Positions 17,184 through 25,864 of a stretch of 64,000 nucleotides of DNA are shown here, one piece after another. The notes below the pieces were generated by a model. It was given only the letters and a program-made list of their open reading frames with translations, did not search any database and was not told where the DNA came from. How positions within the stretch are numbered: the stretch's first letter is position 1; every line of letters begins with the position of its first letter. The DNA is taken from NCBI RefSeq assembly GCF_036325985.1, contig NZ_JAUHLI010000003.1, positions 124,001 to 188,000 on the forward strand, in the 5' to 3' direction. A program made the translations under genes and the position numbers. The stretch is from Alkalimonas cellulosilytica. Lineage in GTDB: Bacteria > Pseudomonadota > Gammaproteobacteria > Enterobacterales > Alteromonadaceae.

Positions 17184-18860
17184 ATGACTGAAAATTTTGC
17201 ACAATTATTTGAGGAAAGCCTCAAAGCCATCGAAACTCGCCCGGGCGCCATTGTAAAAGGCACCGTTGTTGCTGTACTGAAAGACGTCGTTATGGTTGAC
17301 GCTGGTCTGAAGTCTGAAGCAGCCATCCCAGTTGAGCAATTCAAGAACAACAGTGGTGAGCTGGAAGTCAATGTCGGCGATATCATCGACGTTGCTCTGG
17401 ACGCTATCGAAGACGGCTTCGGTGAAACTCTGCTGTCTCGTGAAAAAGCGAAACGCCATGAGTCATGGCTGCGCCTGGAAAAAGCCTGTGAAGACAAAGT
17501 CACTGTACACGGTGTAATCACCGGTAAAGTGAAAGGTGGCTTCACGGTTGAAGTTGATGGTATTCGTGCATTCCTGCCTGGTTCTCTGGTTGATGTCCGT
17601 CCGGTACGTGACACCCTGCACCTGGAGAACAAAGAGCTAGAATTCAAAGTAATCAAGCTGGATCAGAAGCGCAACAACGTGGTGGTTTCACGTCGTGCCG
17701 TGATCGAGTCTGAGAACAGCGCAGAGCGCGAGCAACTGCTGGAAAACCTGGAAGAGGGCATGGAAGTCAAAGGTATCGTTAAGAACCTGACTGACTACGG
17801 TGCGTTCGTTGATCTGGGCGGCGTTGACGGCCTGCTGCACATCACCGATATGGCATGGAAGCGCGTGAAGCATCCAAGCGAAATCGTCAATGTTGGTGAC
17901 GAAATCCCGGTGAAGGTCCTGAAGTTTGACCGTGAGAAGCAGCGTGTTTCTCTGGGTCTGAAGCAAATGGGTGAAGATCCATGGGCCGCTATCGCTTCAC
18001 GTTACCCTGAAGGTGCAAAAATCACTGGTCGCGTCACCAACCTGACTGACTACGGCTGCTTCGTGGAAATCGAAGAAGGTGTTGAAGGTCTGGTACACGT
18101 GTCTGAGATGGATTGGACCAACAAGAACATCCACCCATCCAAGGTTGTCAACCTGGGTGACTCTGTGGAAGTGATGGTACTTGAAATTGACGAAGAGCGT
18201 CGTCGTATTTCTCTGGGCCTGAAGCAGTGCAAACCAAACCCATGGGAAGAGTTTGCGAAAGGCTTCAACAAGAACGATCGTGTCAGCGGTAAAATCAAGT
18301 CCATCACGGACTTCGGTATCTTTATCGGTCTGGACGGTGGTATTGATGGCCTGGTTCACCTGTCTGACATTTCCTGGAATGCCACTGGTGAAGAAGCTGT
18401 TCGTGAGTTCAAAAAGGGTGACGAAGTACACGCCGTTGTGCTGCAAGTTGACCCAGAGCGCGAGCGTATTTCTTTAGGTATCAAACAACTGGATGACGAT
18501 CCATTCAATAACTACCTTGCTGACAACAAGAAAGGTGCTATTGTTAAAGGTGAAGTGACCGCAGTTGATGCCAAAGGCGCAACCGTTGCACTGGAAGGTG
18601 GCGTTGAAGGCTACGTCCGTGTTTCTGATATCGCTCGTGAGCGCATCGAAGATGCAACTTCTGCCCTGAAAGTGGGTGAAGAAGTTGAAGCTCGCCTGAT
18701 GGGTGTGGATCGCAAAAACCGTGTGATCAGCCTGTCAATCCGTGCGAAAGACGAAGCGGAAGAAAAAGAAGCTCTGGATAGCATCAATAAGCAGGAAGAA
18801 TCTGACTTTGGTGCCAATGCCATGGCTGAAGCCTTTAAAGCTGCTCAAAAAGATCAGTAA
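17184..18860 (+). CDS. rpsA: 30S ribosomal protein S1
   Basis: Six S1 RNA-binding repeats in 558 residues, as in E. coli (557). The first two are divergent and bind the ribosome; repeats 3-6 carry the clear DYGAFVDLGGVDGLLH-type motif. The ~100-nt leader after cmk has no classical Shine-Dalgarno sequence. That fits the structured, autoregulated rpsA leader known from E. coli, but structure was not computed here. Confidence 0.98.
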   Translation: MTENFAQLFEESLKAIETRPGAIVKGTVVAVLKDVVMVDAGLKSEAAIPVEQFKNNSGELEVNVGDIIDVALDAIEDGFGETLLSREKAKRHESWLRLEKACEDKVTVHGVITGKVKGGFTVEVDGIRAFLPGSLVDVRPVRDTLHLENKELEFKVIKLDQKRNNVVVSRRAVIESENSAEREQLLENLEEGMEVKGIVKNLTDYGAFVDLGGVDGLLHITDMAWKRVKHPSEIVNVGDEIPVKVLKFDREKQRVSLGLKQMGEDPWAAIASRYPEGAKITGRVTNLTDYGCFVEIEEGVEGLVHVSEMDWTNKNIHPSKVVNLGDSVEVMVLEIDEERRRISLGLKQCKPNPWEEFAKGFNKNDRVSGKIKSITDFGIFIGLDGGIDGLVHLSDISWNATGEEAVREFKKGDEVHAVVLQVDPERERISLGIKQLDDDPFNNYLADNKKGAIVKGEVTAVDAKGATVALEGGVEGYVRVSDIARERIEDATSALKVGEEVEARLMGVDRKNRVISLSIRAKDEAEEKEALDSINKQEESDFGANAMAEAFKAAQKDQ

Positions 18861-18873
18861 TCTGGCTTGATGT

Positions 18874-18898
18874 GTGGGCTGGCAAAGTGTCAGCCCAC
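18874..18898 (+). terminator. hairpin between rpsA and ihfB
   Basis: 8-bp stem GTGGGCTG / CAGCCCAC (18874-18881 with 18891-18898) just after the rpsA stop, without a T-run. It may be a processing or attenuation site rather than a full terminator. Confidence 0.4.
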
Positions 18899-18921
18899 TC
18901 TATGACCGCCTAGGAGATAGT

Positions 18922-19209
18922 ATGACTAAATCTGAATTGATAGAGAAAATGGCAACGGATTTTCCTCATATCCAGGTCAAGGATATGGAGTCATCGGTCA
19001 AAGAAATTCTGGAGCAAATGGTGCACTCGCTGGCTTCCAACGAACGCATCGAAATCCGTGGTTTTGGTAGTTTTTCACTGCATTACCGTGCCCCCCGTAT
19101 TGGTCGCAACCCAAAAACCGGCGAACGTGTCGATCTGGATGGCAAATACGTACCGCACTTTAAACCAGGTAAAGAGCTGCGCGACAGAGTAAAAGACAAC
19201 ATCCGCTAA
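18922..19209 (+). CDS. ihfB: integration host factor beta subunit
   Basis: DNA-bending protein of the HU/IHF family, 95 residues. It shows the N-terminal MTKSELIEKMA, the flank RIEIRGFGSFSLHYR, and the DNA-intercalating arm with RNPKTGERVDL. Start ATG 18922 is preceded by AGGAGATAG. The frame is open upstream to 18874, but that stretch is the rpsA 3' hairpin. The position after rpsA is conserved. Confidence 0.97.
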   Translation: MTKSELIEKMATDFPHIQVKDMESSVKEILEQMVHSLASNERIEIRGFGSFSLHYRAPRIGRNPKTGERVDLDGKYVPHFKPGKELRDRVKDNIR

Positions 19210-19248
19210 TCTGTGCTTGCTTTACCATCTTATGCCATGGAGTGAACC

Positions 19249-19491
19249 TTGGTTAATCTTGTTTATGCTGTTGTAATTGCAATTGTGATGGTGGCTGGTT
19301 TTTTGTTTGGTGCAGCCAATCAACAACAGGTTGAACTTGATCTTCTTTATACGCAGTACCAATTGCGACTGGTTGATGTAGCCGTATTGTTTTTACTGAT
19401 CGGTCTACTCGCAGGGTTTCTGCTTACCATGCTGTTCCGTATACGCCGCCGGCTGAGAAGAAATAGCCAGCAGCCAACTTCGACCAGCTGA
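19249..19491 (+). CDS. lapA: lipopolysaccharide assembly protein A
   Basis: Small inner-membrane protein of 80 residues with two transmembrane segments (about 3-21 and 42-64), a basic tail and the family GAANQQQVELDLL motif. It starts with TTG at 19249 behind GGAGTGAACC. lapA precedes lapB by 3 bp, the usual arrangement. LapA works with LapB to tune LpxC turnover and LPS levels. Confidence 0.9.
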   Translation: MVNLVYAVVIAIVMVAGFLFGAANQQQVELDLLYTQYQLRLVDVAVLFLLIGLLAGFLLTMLFRIRRRLRRNSQQPTSTS

Positions 19492-19494
19492 CCT

Positions 19495-20634
19495 ATGCTC
19501 GAACTTTTGTTTTTGCTGCTTCCTGTTGCCGCTGCCTATGGCTGGTTTATGGGGCGCAATAGCGTAAAGCACCAGGAACTGAAAGACCGTACCCATATCA
19601 CCAAAAACTTATCGTCCGGATTAAACTTTCTGCTCACCGATCAGGAAGATAAAGCCATTGAACAATTGTTGCACTTACTGGACATCGAAGCGGCCACCAT
19701 CGACACCTACCTGGCGCTGGCTAACTTATTTCGCCGCCGCGGTGACTGGGACAAAGCCATTCGTATTCATGAAAAGCTGCATCAGCTGAAATTACCCAAA
19801 GTTCAGGCCCAGCAAATACAATTCGAACTGGCCAAAGATTATCAATCGGCCGGTTTGTATGACCGGGCAGAAAAATTACTGACCCCGCTGGTTAAGCAAG
19901 AAGCACTGCGTGAACTGGCTCTGAAGCATCTGGTAGCATTGTACATCAGTACCCATGAATGGGAAAAAGCCATGTTGCTGAGTGATGCGGTGGAGCAAAC
20001 CAACTCTGGCAGTTTACGATTGGCGCTGGCAAATATCGGCTGTGAACAGCAACAGCAGGCAGAGCCAGCCAGTGCATGGAAGGCTTATCAGCAGCTGGCA
20101 ACCCGTTATCCTAAGGCTATTCGGCCCAGATTTGAGCTGGCGAGGGTGGCTCTGGCAGAGCAGCAGCCACAACAAGCCTTTGTGTTGTACAAAGCCATAG
20201 TATTGGAAAAGCCACAGTGGAGCGCAGATATTCTGCCTCTGGCCAAAAGTTGCCAGCAGCCGGATGAAGATTGGTACCAGCTGTTGTCTCAGCTGAGCCA
20301 CAAGCACAACAACATCAGTGCCCATATTGAGCTGGCCTGCTGGTTGCTGCAGCACGGCTCAGACAAAGCGGCGGAACAATTGCTCCTGGAAAAATTGCAG
20401 CAGCAGCCTAATATCCGTTTATTCCAGGCGTTGCTGGAGCAGCGCAAGCAGAGTTCAAAGGAAGCGGCTGAGGTGTTGGACTCTGTGACAGAGCTGGTTG
20501 CTAACTATCTGAATAAAAAAGTATTATATAGCTGCCGGAACTGCGGCTTTAAAACCCGGCAGCACTACTGGTTGTGTCCATCGTGCCAGCAATGGGAAAC
20601 GGTGGAGCCAATCAGTGGCATCGATGGTCGTTAA
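19495..20634 (+). CDS. lapB: lipopolysaccharide assembly protein B
   Basis: Inner-membrane-anchored TPR protein of 379 residues (E. coli LapB/YciM has 389). It has an N-terminal transmembrane helix (about 1-20), a long TPR superhelix, and a C-terminal rubredoxin-like metal knuckle (SCRNCG ... WLCPSC). It recruits the protease FtsH to LpxC and so controls lipid A synthesis. Confidence 0.95.
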   Translation: MLELLFLLLPVAAAYGWFMGRNSVKHQELKDRTHITKNLSSGLNFLLTDQEDKAIEQLLHLLDIEAATIDTYLALANLFRRRGDWDKAIRIHEKLHQLKLPKVQAQQIQFELAKDYQSAGLYDRAEKLLTPLVKQEALRELALKHLVALYISTHEWEKAMLLSDAVEQTNSGSLRLALANIGCEQQQQAEPASAWKAYQQLATRYPKAIRPRFELARVALAEQQPQQAFVLYKAIVLEKPQWSADILPLAKSCQQPDEDWYQLLSQLSHKHNNISAHIELACWLLQHGSDKAAEQLLLEKLQQQPNIRLFQALLEQRKQSSKEAAEVLDSVTELVANYLNKKVLYSCRNCGFKTRQHYWLCPSCQQWETVEPISGIDGR

Positions 20635-20646
20635 ACAGGAGTTCTC

Positions 20647-21345
20647 ATGTCTTCACTTAGCCCGGTGGTGGTTGCACTGGATTTTGCCGAGCAACCAGCG
20701 GCGCTGAATTTTGTCAGCCAACTGGATCCCACCTTGTGCCGCTTGAAAGTTGGCAAAGAAATGTTCACTCACTTTGGTCCTGCTTTTGTGAAACAGCTGC
20801 ACCAGCGGGGCTTTGATGTCTTCCTCGATTTGAAGTTTCACGATATCCCAAATACGGTCGCTAAAGCGGTTGCCGCAGCCGCTGATCTTGGTGTCTGGAT
20901 GGTGAATGTGCACGCCAGTGGCGGTCGTCGAATGATGGACGCTGCGGTTCAAAGCTTGCAGTCGTTTGGCAGTGATAAACCCTTGCTGATTGGGGTGACG
21001 GTGCTCACCAGTATGGAGCAAAGCGACTTACTGGAGGTTGGTATTGAGCAATCGCCTGAGCAGCAAGTAATGCGTTTAGCCACTTTGGCACAAAGCTCTG
21101 GCCTGGATGGTGTCGTCTGCTCGGCACAAGAAGCCAGTTTGCTCAAGCAGCAACTGGGGCAGGGGTTTCGTCTGGTCACTCCGGGCATTCGCCCTGCAGG
21201 CAGCAGCCAGGACGATCAACGTCGCATCATGACCCCAGCTGAAGCCAAAGCCGTGGGAGTGGATTACATGGTGATTGGCCGGCCCATTACCAAAGCAGTG
21301 GATCCTGCAGCTGCTTTGCAGGCTATACTGAACGAGCTGGCATAA
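20647..21345 (+). CDS. pyrF: orotidine 5'-phosphate decarboxylase
   Basis: Final step of UMP synthesis; 232 residues. The catalytic Lys-Asp array is present in FLDLKFHDIPNTVAKA, and the phosphate-binding loop in YMVIGRPITKA. Start 20647 follows ACAGGAG. It lies 12 bp after lapB, as in E. coli. Confidence 0.96.
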   Translation: MSSLSPVVVALDFAEQPAALNFVSQLDPTLCRLKVGKEMFTHFGPAFVKQLHQRGFDVFLDLKFHDIPNTVAKAVAAAADLGVWMVNVHASGGRRMMDAAVQSLQSFGSDKPLLIGVTVLTSMEQSDLLEVGIEQSPEQQVMRLATLAQSSGLDGVVCSAQEASLLKQQLGQGFRLVTPGIRPAGSSQDDQRRIMTPAEAKAVGVDYMVIGRPITKAVDPAAALQAILNELA

Positions 21346-21367
21346 TTAGGGGAGGGGATCTTAGCGC

Positions 21368-23092
21368 GTGGAGGCCATTAATCTTACCATCCTGGTTATC
21401 GGGGCTTTGTTTTTAATCAGCATTATTGCCACACTGATTTCTGCCCGCCTTGGAGCGCCTATCCTGTTGGTGTTTCTGATTATCGGCATGCTGGCTGGTG
21501 AGCAGGGCTTGCTTGGCATCACGTTCAATAACCCGCAAGTCGCATTTCTGATTGGCTCCATCGCGCTGGTGATTATTCTGTTTGATGGTGGTATGCGCAC
21601 TCATCCAGAGCGCTTCCGGGTGGCGTTGGCACCTGCTGCTATGCTCGCCACCCTTGGCGTGGTGATTACCTGCACCGTGACTGGTCTTGCTGCAGCCTGG
21701 ATCCTGGGGTTGCATTGGCTGCAGGGGCTGTTGCTAGGCGCTATTCTCAGCTCGACCGATGCCGCAGCTGTTTTCTCCATTTTTCAATCCCGCGGTATTC
21801 GCATCAAAGATCGGGTGGCATCGACCTTAGAAATTGAGTCCGGCAGCAACGATCCTATGGCGGTGATGCTTACGGTCACCCTGGTCGGTGTTCTGGCAGA
21901 ATACACCGCGCTGGATTGGTCGGTGCTGATGGTATTTTTAAAGCAAGCGATTATCGGTGGTGCCGTAGGCTATGGAGCAGGGCGCCTGTTCGTCTTTTTG
22001 TGCCGCAAACTGCCGCTTAGTTTTGCATTCTTTCCATTAATGGCGGTGGCTTGCTGTATCTCGGTTTATGCCGTCACCACCCAATTTGAAGGCAGTGGCT
22101 TTCTGGCCGTGTATTTAATGGGCTATTTTGTTGGTAACGCCCGTTTGCCACAGGTGCTTTATATTTTGCGGGTGCACGATGGGCTGGCCTGGCTCAGCCA
22201 AATTGTGATGTTTTTAATGCTCGGCTTGTTGGTGGTGCCCAGCCAGTTGCTGGAGCATCTGCTGCCAGCACTGGCCATCGCTGGCATACTGATTTTCATC
22301 GCCCGGCCGTTAGCCGTTCTTTTAAGCTTGATCCCATTTCACTTCCCGGCAAAAGATCAGCTGTTTATCAGTTGGGTAGGTCTTCGCGGTGCCGTGCCGA
22401 TTATTCTGGCACTCTTTCCCTGGTTGGCTGGTGTACCGGATGAGCACCTGTACTTTAACGTTGCTTTTGTAATTGTGATCGTCTCGCTGGTGTTCCAGGG
22501 CTGGAGTATTTCACCGGTCGCACGCTGGTTAAAACTGGAAGTACCAAAAGAGTCCGGGCCGGATCAAACCATGCCGCTGGATGCTATCGATAGCAATGAT
22601 GTGATTGAAGTGATTTCATTCAATCTTAAAGCCGACTCGCCGATGCTGGATAAGCAATGGCAGGACTTTACCGTGCCACACAATGCAGAGTTTTTAGGCG
22701 TGATCCGTAACGGCGAATGGCTGTTAAGCAGCGAGAAACCAGTATTCAAACTCAAAGACAGCGTGCTGGTCTTGTGCAAAATGGTCGATGTACCCGCGAT
22801 CAGTACCGTGCTGGCCAGTGCCGCCAGCAGCCGCAGTATGACCGCCAGTGATTTCTTTGGAGATTTTGTCCTCAACGGGCAAATCACGCTGGATGAACTG
22901 GATGCCTTTTACAGCATTACCTTGCCAGAGCATGAGAGCCACGTCACCCTGGCTGATTACATTACCGAACGCTTTCACCGCCGGGTTGTGGTCGGCGATC
23001 AGGTAAAACTGGATGCTCTGGTGCTTACAGTCCGTCAGTTAGACGATCAGGGTAATGTTAAACAGGTTGGCATCAAGCCCGGTGACAGTTGA
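21368..23092 (+). CDS. potassium/proton antiporter, CPA1 NhaP2-type
   Basis: Membrane antiporter of 574 residues. About 12 hydrophobic segments form the Na+/H+ exchanger domain, with SSTDAAAVFSIF and ESGSNDPMAVML motifs typical of CPA1. A cytosolic TrkA-C-like regulatory domain follows (about 405-480), then a CorC/HlyC-like tail. This layout matches NhaP2/CvrA, a K+/H+ antiporter important at low osmolarity. The start is GTG 21368 behind GGGGAGGGGA. The ion is inferred from the family. Confidence 0.88.
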   Translation: MEAINLTILVIGALFLISIIATLISARLGAPILLVFLIIGMLAGEQGLLGITFNNPQVAFLIGSIALVIILFDGGMRTHPERFRVALAPAAMLATLGVVITCTVTGLAAAWILGLHWLQGLLLGAILSSTDAAAVFSIFQSRGIRIKDRVASTLEIESGSNDPMAVMLTVTLVGVLAEYTALDWSVLMVFLKQAIIGGAVGYGAGRLFVFLCRKLPLSFAFFPLMAVACCISVYAVTTQFEGSGFLAVYLMGYFVGNARLPQVLYILRVHDGLAWLSQIVMFLMLGLLVVPSQLLEHLLPALAIAGILIFIARPLAVLLSLIPFHFPAKDQLFISWVGLRGAVPIILALFPWLAGVPDEHLYFNVAFVIVIVSLVFQGWSISPVARWLKLEVPKESGPDQTMPLDAIDSNDVIEVISFNLKADSPMLDKQWQDFTVPHNAEFLGVIRNGEWLLSSEKPVFKLKDSVLVLCKMVDVPAISTVLASAASSRSMTASDFFGDFVLNGQITLDELDAFYSITLPEHESHVTLADYITERFHRRVVVGDQVKLDALVLTVRQLDDQGNVKQVGIKPGDS

Positions 23093-23107
23093 TTTTCCAA
23101 GTGTTTT

Positions 23108-23713
23108 TTAAATGGACTGCAGCGCTGAGAACTCAATGTCATAGAGCAAAATGTCAAAGTTACCTGTGGTTTTATCCGCCAGCATTATGCTGACCTGATA
23201 CACATCGGCAAAGTGAAGTACCGGCATATTCGCGACAGCACGGCCACGAAACTGCCCATTGAAATCTCTGGCCGTAAATTCATAACTGGCTTTGCCGGGT
23301 TGGCTATCAAAGTGCGCGACATAAGCAACACCGTCCGGGATAAATGGTGTTTTAAGCCGCAACTGATAGCGACGGCCATCGGCAGCTAATTGCAATCTGA
23401 TCTGCTGGAAATTCAAAGCAGGTAATGGCTGCTTTAAATTAAATTGCGCCGAGGCAAAGCCACCGTTATTCGCCAGCGATAGATGACCACTAAAGCGCAG
23501 CGCTGTGGTTTCTGTCTGCAAAGTCCCGCGCGAACGACCACCCATAACCGTATCATGCACCAATTGCACATAACTAAAGTCGTTAGCACTGGCAAATTGC
23601 AAACGCACAGTACCAGGCTGATTAGGATGCACGGACATCAATATGTTTCCCGCCTGCAAAGCAAAACAAATCCACAATGCAGCAAGGCCAAACCATCGAA
23701 GCAAAAGTGTCAT
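23108..23713 (-). CDS. CIA30-like exported protein
   Basis: Product of 201 residues with an N-terminal hydrophobic segment (about 6-22) that looks like a signal peptide or anchor. The rest matches the complex I intermediate-associated protein 30 (CIA30) galactose-binding-like fold, with VHDTVMGGRSRGTL and SLANNGGFASAQFNL. The bacterial function is unknown. Start ATG 23713 (MTLLLRWFG) is preferred for the GGAG about 10 nt upstream; the frame is open to 23773. It converges with the antiporter gene. Confidence 0.7.
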   Translation of the reverse strand: MTLLLRWFGLAALWICFALQAGNILMSVHPNQPGTVRLQFASANDFSYVQLVHDTVMGGRSRGTLQTETTALRFSGHLSLANNGGFASAQFNLKQPLPALNFQQIRLQLAADGRRYQLRLKTPFIPDGVAYVAHFDSQPGKASYEFTARDFNGQFRGRAVANMPVLHFADVYQVSIMLADKTTGNFDILLYDIEFSALQSI

Positions 23714-23822
23714 GGCAGTAGTGCTCCGGCATTGTTTAATCCTGTCATTAGGTATTGCCTTAATACGAAGCACATTAAGCTTTGGACCGATTTAGTCTAA
23801 AAACAGGCTTATTCGGCCTAAC

Positions 23823-23850
23823 ACATAATATCCCATAATGTATATTATGT
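23823..23850. repeat. inverted repeat ACATAATA...TATTATGT
   Basis: 8-bp perfect arms separated by 12 bp in a very AT-rich stretch between two minus-strand genes. It could be an operator or a hairpin; no further evidence. Confidence 0.4.
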
Positions 23851-23910
23851 TAAATTGAGTATTTAAGTTAAATAAGCAACAGCCCAAGCTATCCACCGCC
23901 GTTGATTGGG

Positions 23911-24735
23911 TTACTCATAAGCTCTTGTTCCCCTACAATCAGGAAAGCGTGAACAACCATAAAATTGATTGCCTGCATTTACTCCTTTACGTGCTGTTCT
24001 GAGGACCATGCTGCTATTGCAAACCGGACAGCTTGGTTCTGTTTTACTCGTATTTTGTGTGCTTTCGTCAGTTGAGTGCCCTTTTATTGAGCCTACCAGC
24101 AGCTTGCCATCAATGAGTTTGATGTTGGTTTTATCTGCAAAAGTTTGAGCTTCTGCAGTGAATTGCCCGGAGGTTACCACAAAGCCACCCTGAGCGTTTT
24201 CTGCAGTCATTACTCCGAACAGTTCGCGTACTACATTCACCGGTACTTTGCCTGCTTTCCAGTGTTTACACTGTACCAGGTAGGTATTTGAATCACTGGC
24301 GGTAAGGCGTAAATCAACGCCACCGTCTGCGGCACCGCCCGTTTCATGAACTTGATAACCTTTCTCCTGAAAGTACTGCCCTACCAGCATTTCAAACTCG
24401 CGCCAGTCTATTGGCGATAATGGCTCAGATGTTGAAACAGTGCTCTCACGCACATTGGATAGTAGTTTTTTGCGCTTGTGGCGATCATAAAATGACTTCG
24501 CAGCGCTCATCAGTAAAAGGCCTGGTACGATGTACTGACCATACAATGCTAGCGGGTAGATCATCGACTGTTGAATATGAGCGGTTGGCCGCTGTGGGTC
24601 TATTTCTGGCATAACTGCATAGCTACTGATAAATGCATAAGCCGCGATGGCCAGCGTCACTCCTATCCACCAGGGCAGCATAGTTGCAAGACTAAAAAGA
24701 TCTTCAAAAGCGGAGCTGTTTTTACTGCGTGCCAT
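23911..24735 (-). CDS. membrane-anchored Mrr-type restriction endonuclease-like protein with zinc ribbon
   Basis: Protein of 274 residues. Two hydrophobic segments come first (about 17-38 and 58-78). An Mrr_cat PD-(D/E)XK nuclease domain follows (about 110-210), with the catalytic pattern GGAADGGVDLRL ... YLVQCKHWK. A C-terminal topoisomerase-type zinc ribbon ends the protein (CPVCNSSM ... FYGCSRFPDC). Such proteins are annotated as restriction endonucleases, though many act on modified or damaged DNA. No methylase lies nearby, so a classical restriction-modification pair is not supported. Start 24735 has a strong AAGGAGT site. Confidence 0.82.
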   Translation of the reverse strand: MARSKNSSAFEDLFSLATMLPWWIGVTLAIAAYAFISSYAVMPEIDPQRPTAHIQQSMIYPLALYGQYIVPGLLLMSAAKSFYDRHKRKKLLSNVRESTVSTSEPLSPIDWREFEMLVGQYFQEKGYQVHETGGAADGGVDLRLTASDSNTYLVQCKHWKAGKVPVNVVRELFGVMTAENAQGGFVVTSGQFTAEAQTFADKTNIKLIDGKLLVGSIKGHSTDESTQNTSKTEPSCPVCNSSMVLRTARKGVNAGNQFYGCSRFPDCRGTRAYE

Positions 24736-25057
24736 GGTTGCTTAACTCCTTTTAACTATCTTGTGTAGACTCAAATCGTGCTTTCGCATTCAGCTATGGG
24801 TTAGCCGCAAACAGATACTTTTCTAGCTATTGTCAGCTTTGATTTATTATCAATCAAGACTGCCTGCCCAGCCAGTAATCTTTGAAAACAGGATGAGACA
24901 AAAGAAGATAAAGATTCTTTAAGCATAACGAGGCTTCGCTCCTGTACCGCCAACTTAATTAGTATACAAAGGGAGGTAAACTGATGCTTTATTGCGTTCG
25001 TATCCCTGTCTGATATCATCCCCATTGTCTTTCCAGTATTTTTTACAGGCGCAACTG
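24736..25057. other. AT-rich intergenic region with a Shine-Dalgarno and micro-ORF
   Basis: 322 bp between the divergent nuclease and glycosyltransferase genes. It holds a small inverted repeat (TTGATT / AATCAA, 24839-24857). A strong GGGAGGT (24971-24977) stands 6 nt before ATG 24984, which opens a 9-codon frame (MLYCVRIPV, stop at 25011-25013). That frame is not in register with the glycosyltransferase. No other gene is convincing. Confidence 0.5.
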
Positions 25058-25864
25058 GTGAAATTTAGTATTATCATTCCTGCTTATCAGGCCGGGGCAA
25101 CTCTGGAACGTTGTTTGCGAAGTCTTGCAGCACAAAGTATTTCTGACTTTGAAGTAGTACTAGTTGCGGATGATAATTATGATTATGAGCCCTTGGGTAG
25201 CTCCTTTGACTTAAACATCCGTTATCTTCGAACAACAACTTCACGCTCAGGCCCCTCAGTGGCTCGAAATCTTGGGCTGGATGCCGCTCAAGGAGATTAT
25301 GTTTGTTATCTTGATGCGGATGATTGTTTCTCCGCTAACCGTTTGGCCTCGTTTTATAAAGCATTACAGGACCATAAGTTAGTTGGTGACTACCCACTGA
25401 CTTTTGATGTTCATGGAACGCGCATTCCAGCCTATTTGTCGCAGGATAAATCGCTTGGCTTAGCTGACTTTTTGCGGCTAAATTTTCCGATTAAAGTTGC
25501 CCATTCAAACCAAAAAGATCTTCGTTTTGATGAGACTGTCCGTTTTGCTGAAGATACTTTGTTTAATGCTCGTGCTATTTGTTTTTTTAACACTCCGCTT
25601 TATGTACTGGCAGACACTAGTTATCATTACTATTTAAGTCCCACCTCACTAACCAGCCAAAACTATGAAGTAATTGAGCAAGGTTATACTGAGTTGCTTA
25701 CCCGAGTGCGCTGTATAACTGAAGCCAGTGAACAACAAAAGCAGTTGATTTATCAGCACTTCTGGCTGAAACGCGCATTGAACAAAGTGTTCTTTGATTA
25801 TGTCGCAGAGTTTGGTCCCTGCTCATTTCCTGTATTTTCTAAAAAACTTGGAGTTCAGCCATGA
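25058..25864 (+). CDS. family 2 glycosyltransferase
   Basis: GT-A type transferase of 268 residues with the FSIIIPAYQAGATLERCL N terminus, RSGPSVARNLGLDAAQGDY, and the metal-binding CYLDADD motif. It probably adds a sugar to a surface glycan; donor and acceptor are unknown. GTG 25058 is chosen because the protein then begins VKFSIIIPAY, the standard family N terminus; a TTG at 24992 would add 22 unrelated residues. The gene is clearly more AT-rich than the housekeeping genes, suggesting transfer. Its end overlaps the next gene by 4 bp (ATGA). Confidence 0.84.
   Translation: MKFSIIIPAYQAGATLERCLRSLAAQSISDFEVVLVADDNYDYEPLGSSFDLNIRYLRTTTSRSGPSVARNLGLDAAQGDYVCYLDADDCFSANRLASFYKALQDHKLVGDYPLTFDVHGTRIPAYLSQDKSLGLADFLRLNFPIKVAHSNQKDLRFDETVRFAEDTLFNARAICFFNTPLYVLADTSYHYYLSPTSLTSQNYEVIEQGYTELLTRVRCITEASEQQKQLIYQHFWLKRALNKVFFDYVAEFGPCSFPVFSKKLGVQP

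Noticed and set aside
24801..25025. 74-codon minus-strand open frame between the nuclease and the glycosyltransferase
   Set aside because: It has a modest GGAAAG before its ATG but overlaps the glycosyltransferase leader on the other strand, has an unconvincing composition and no visible domain. Left unannotated.
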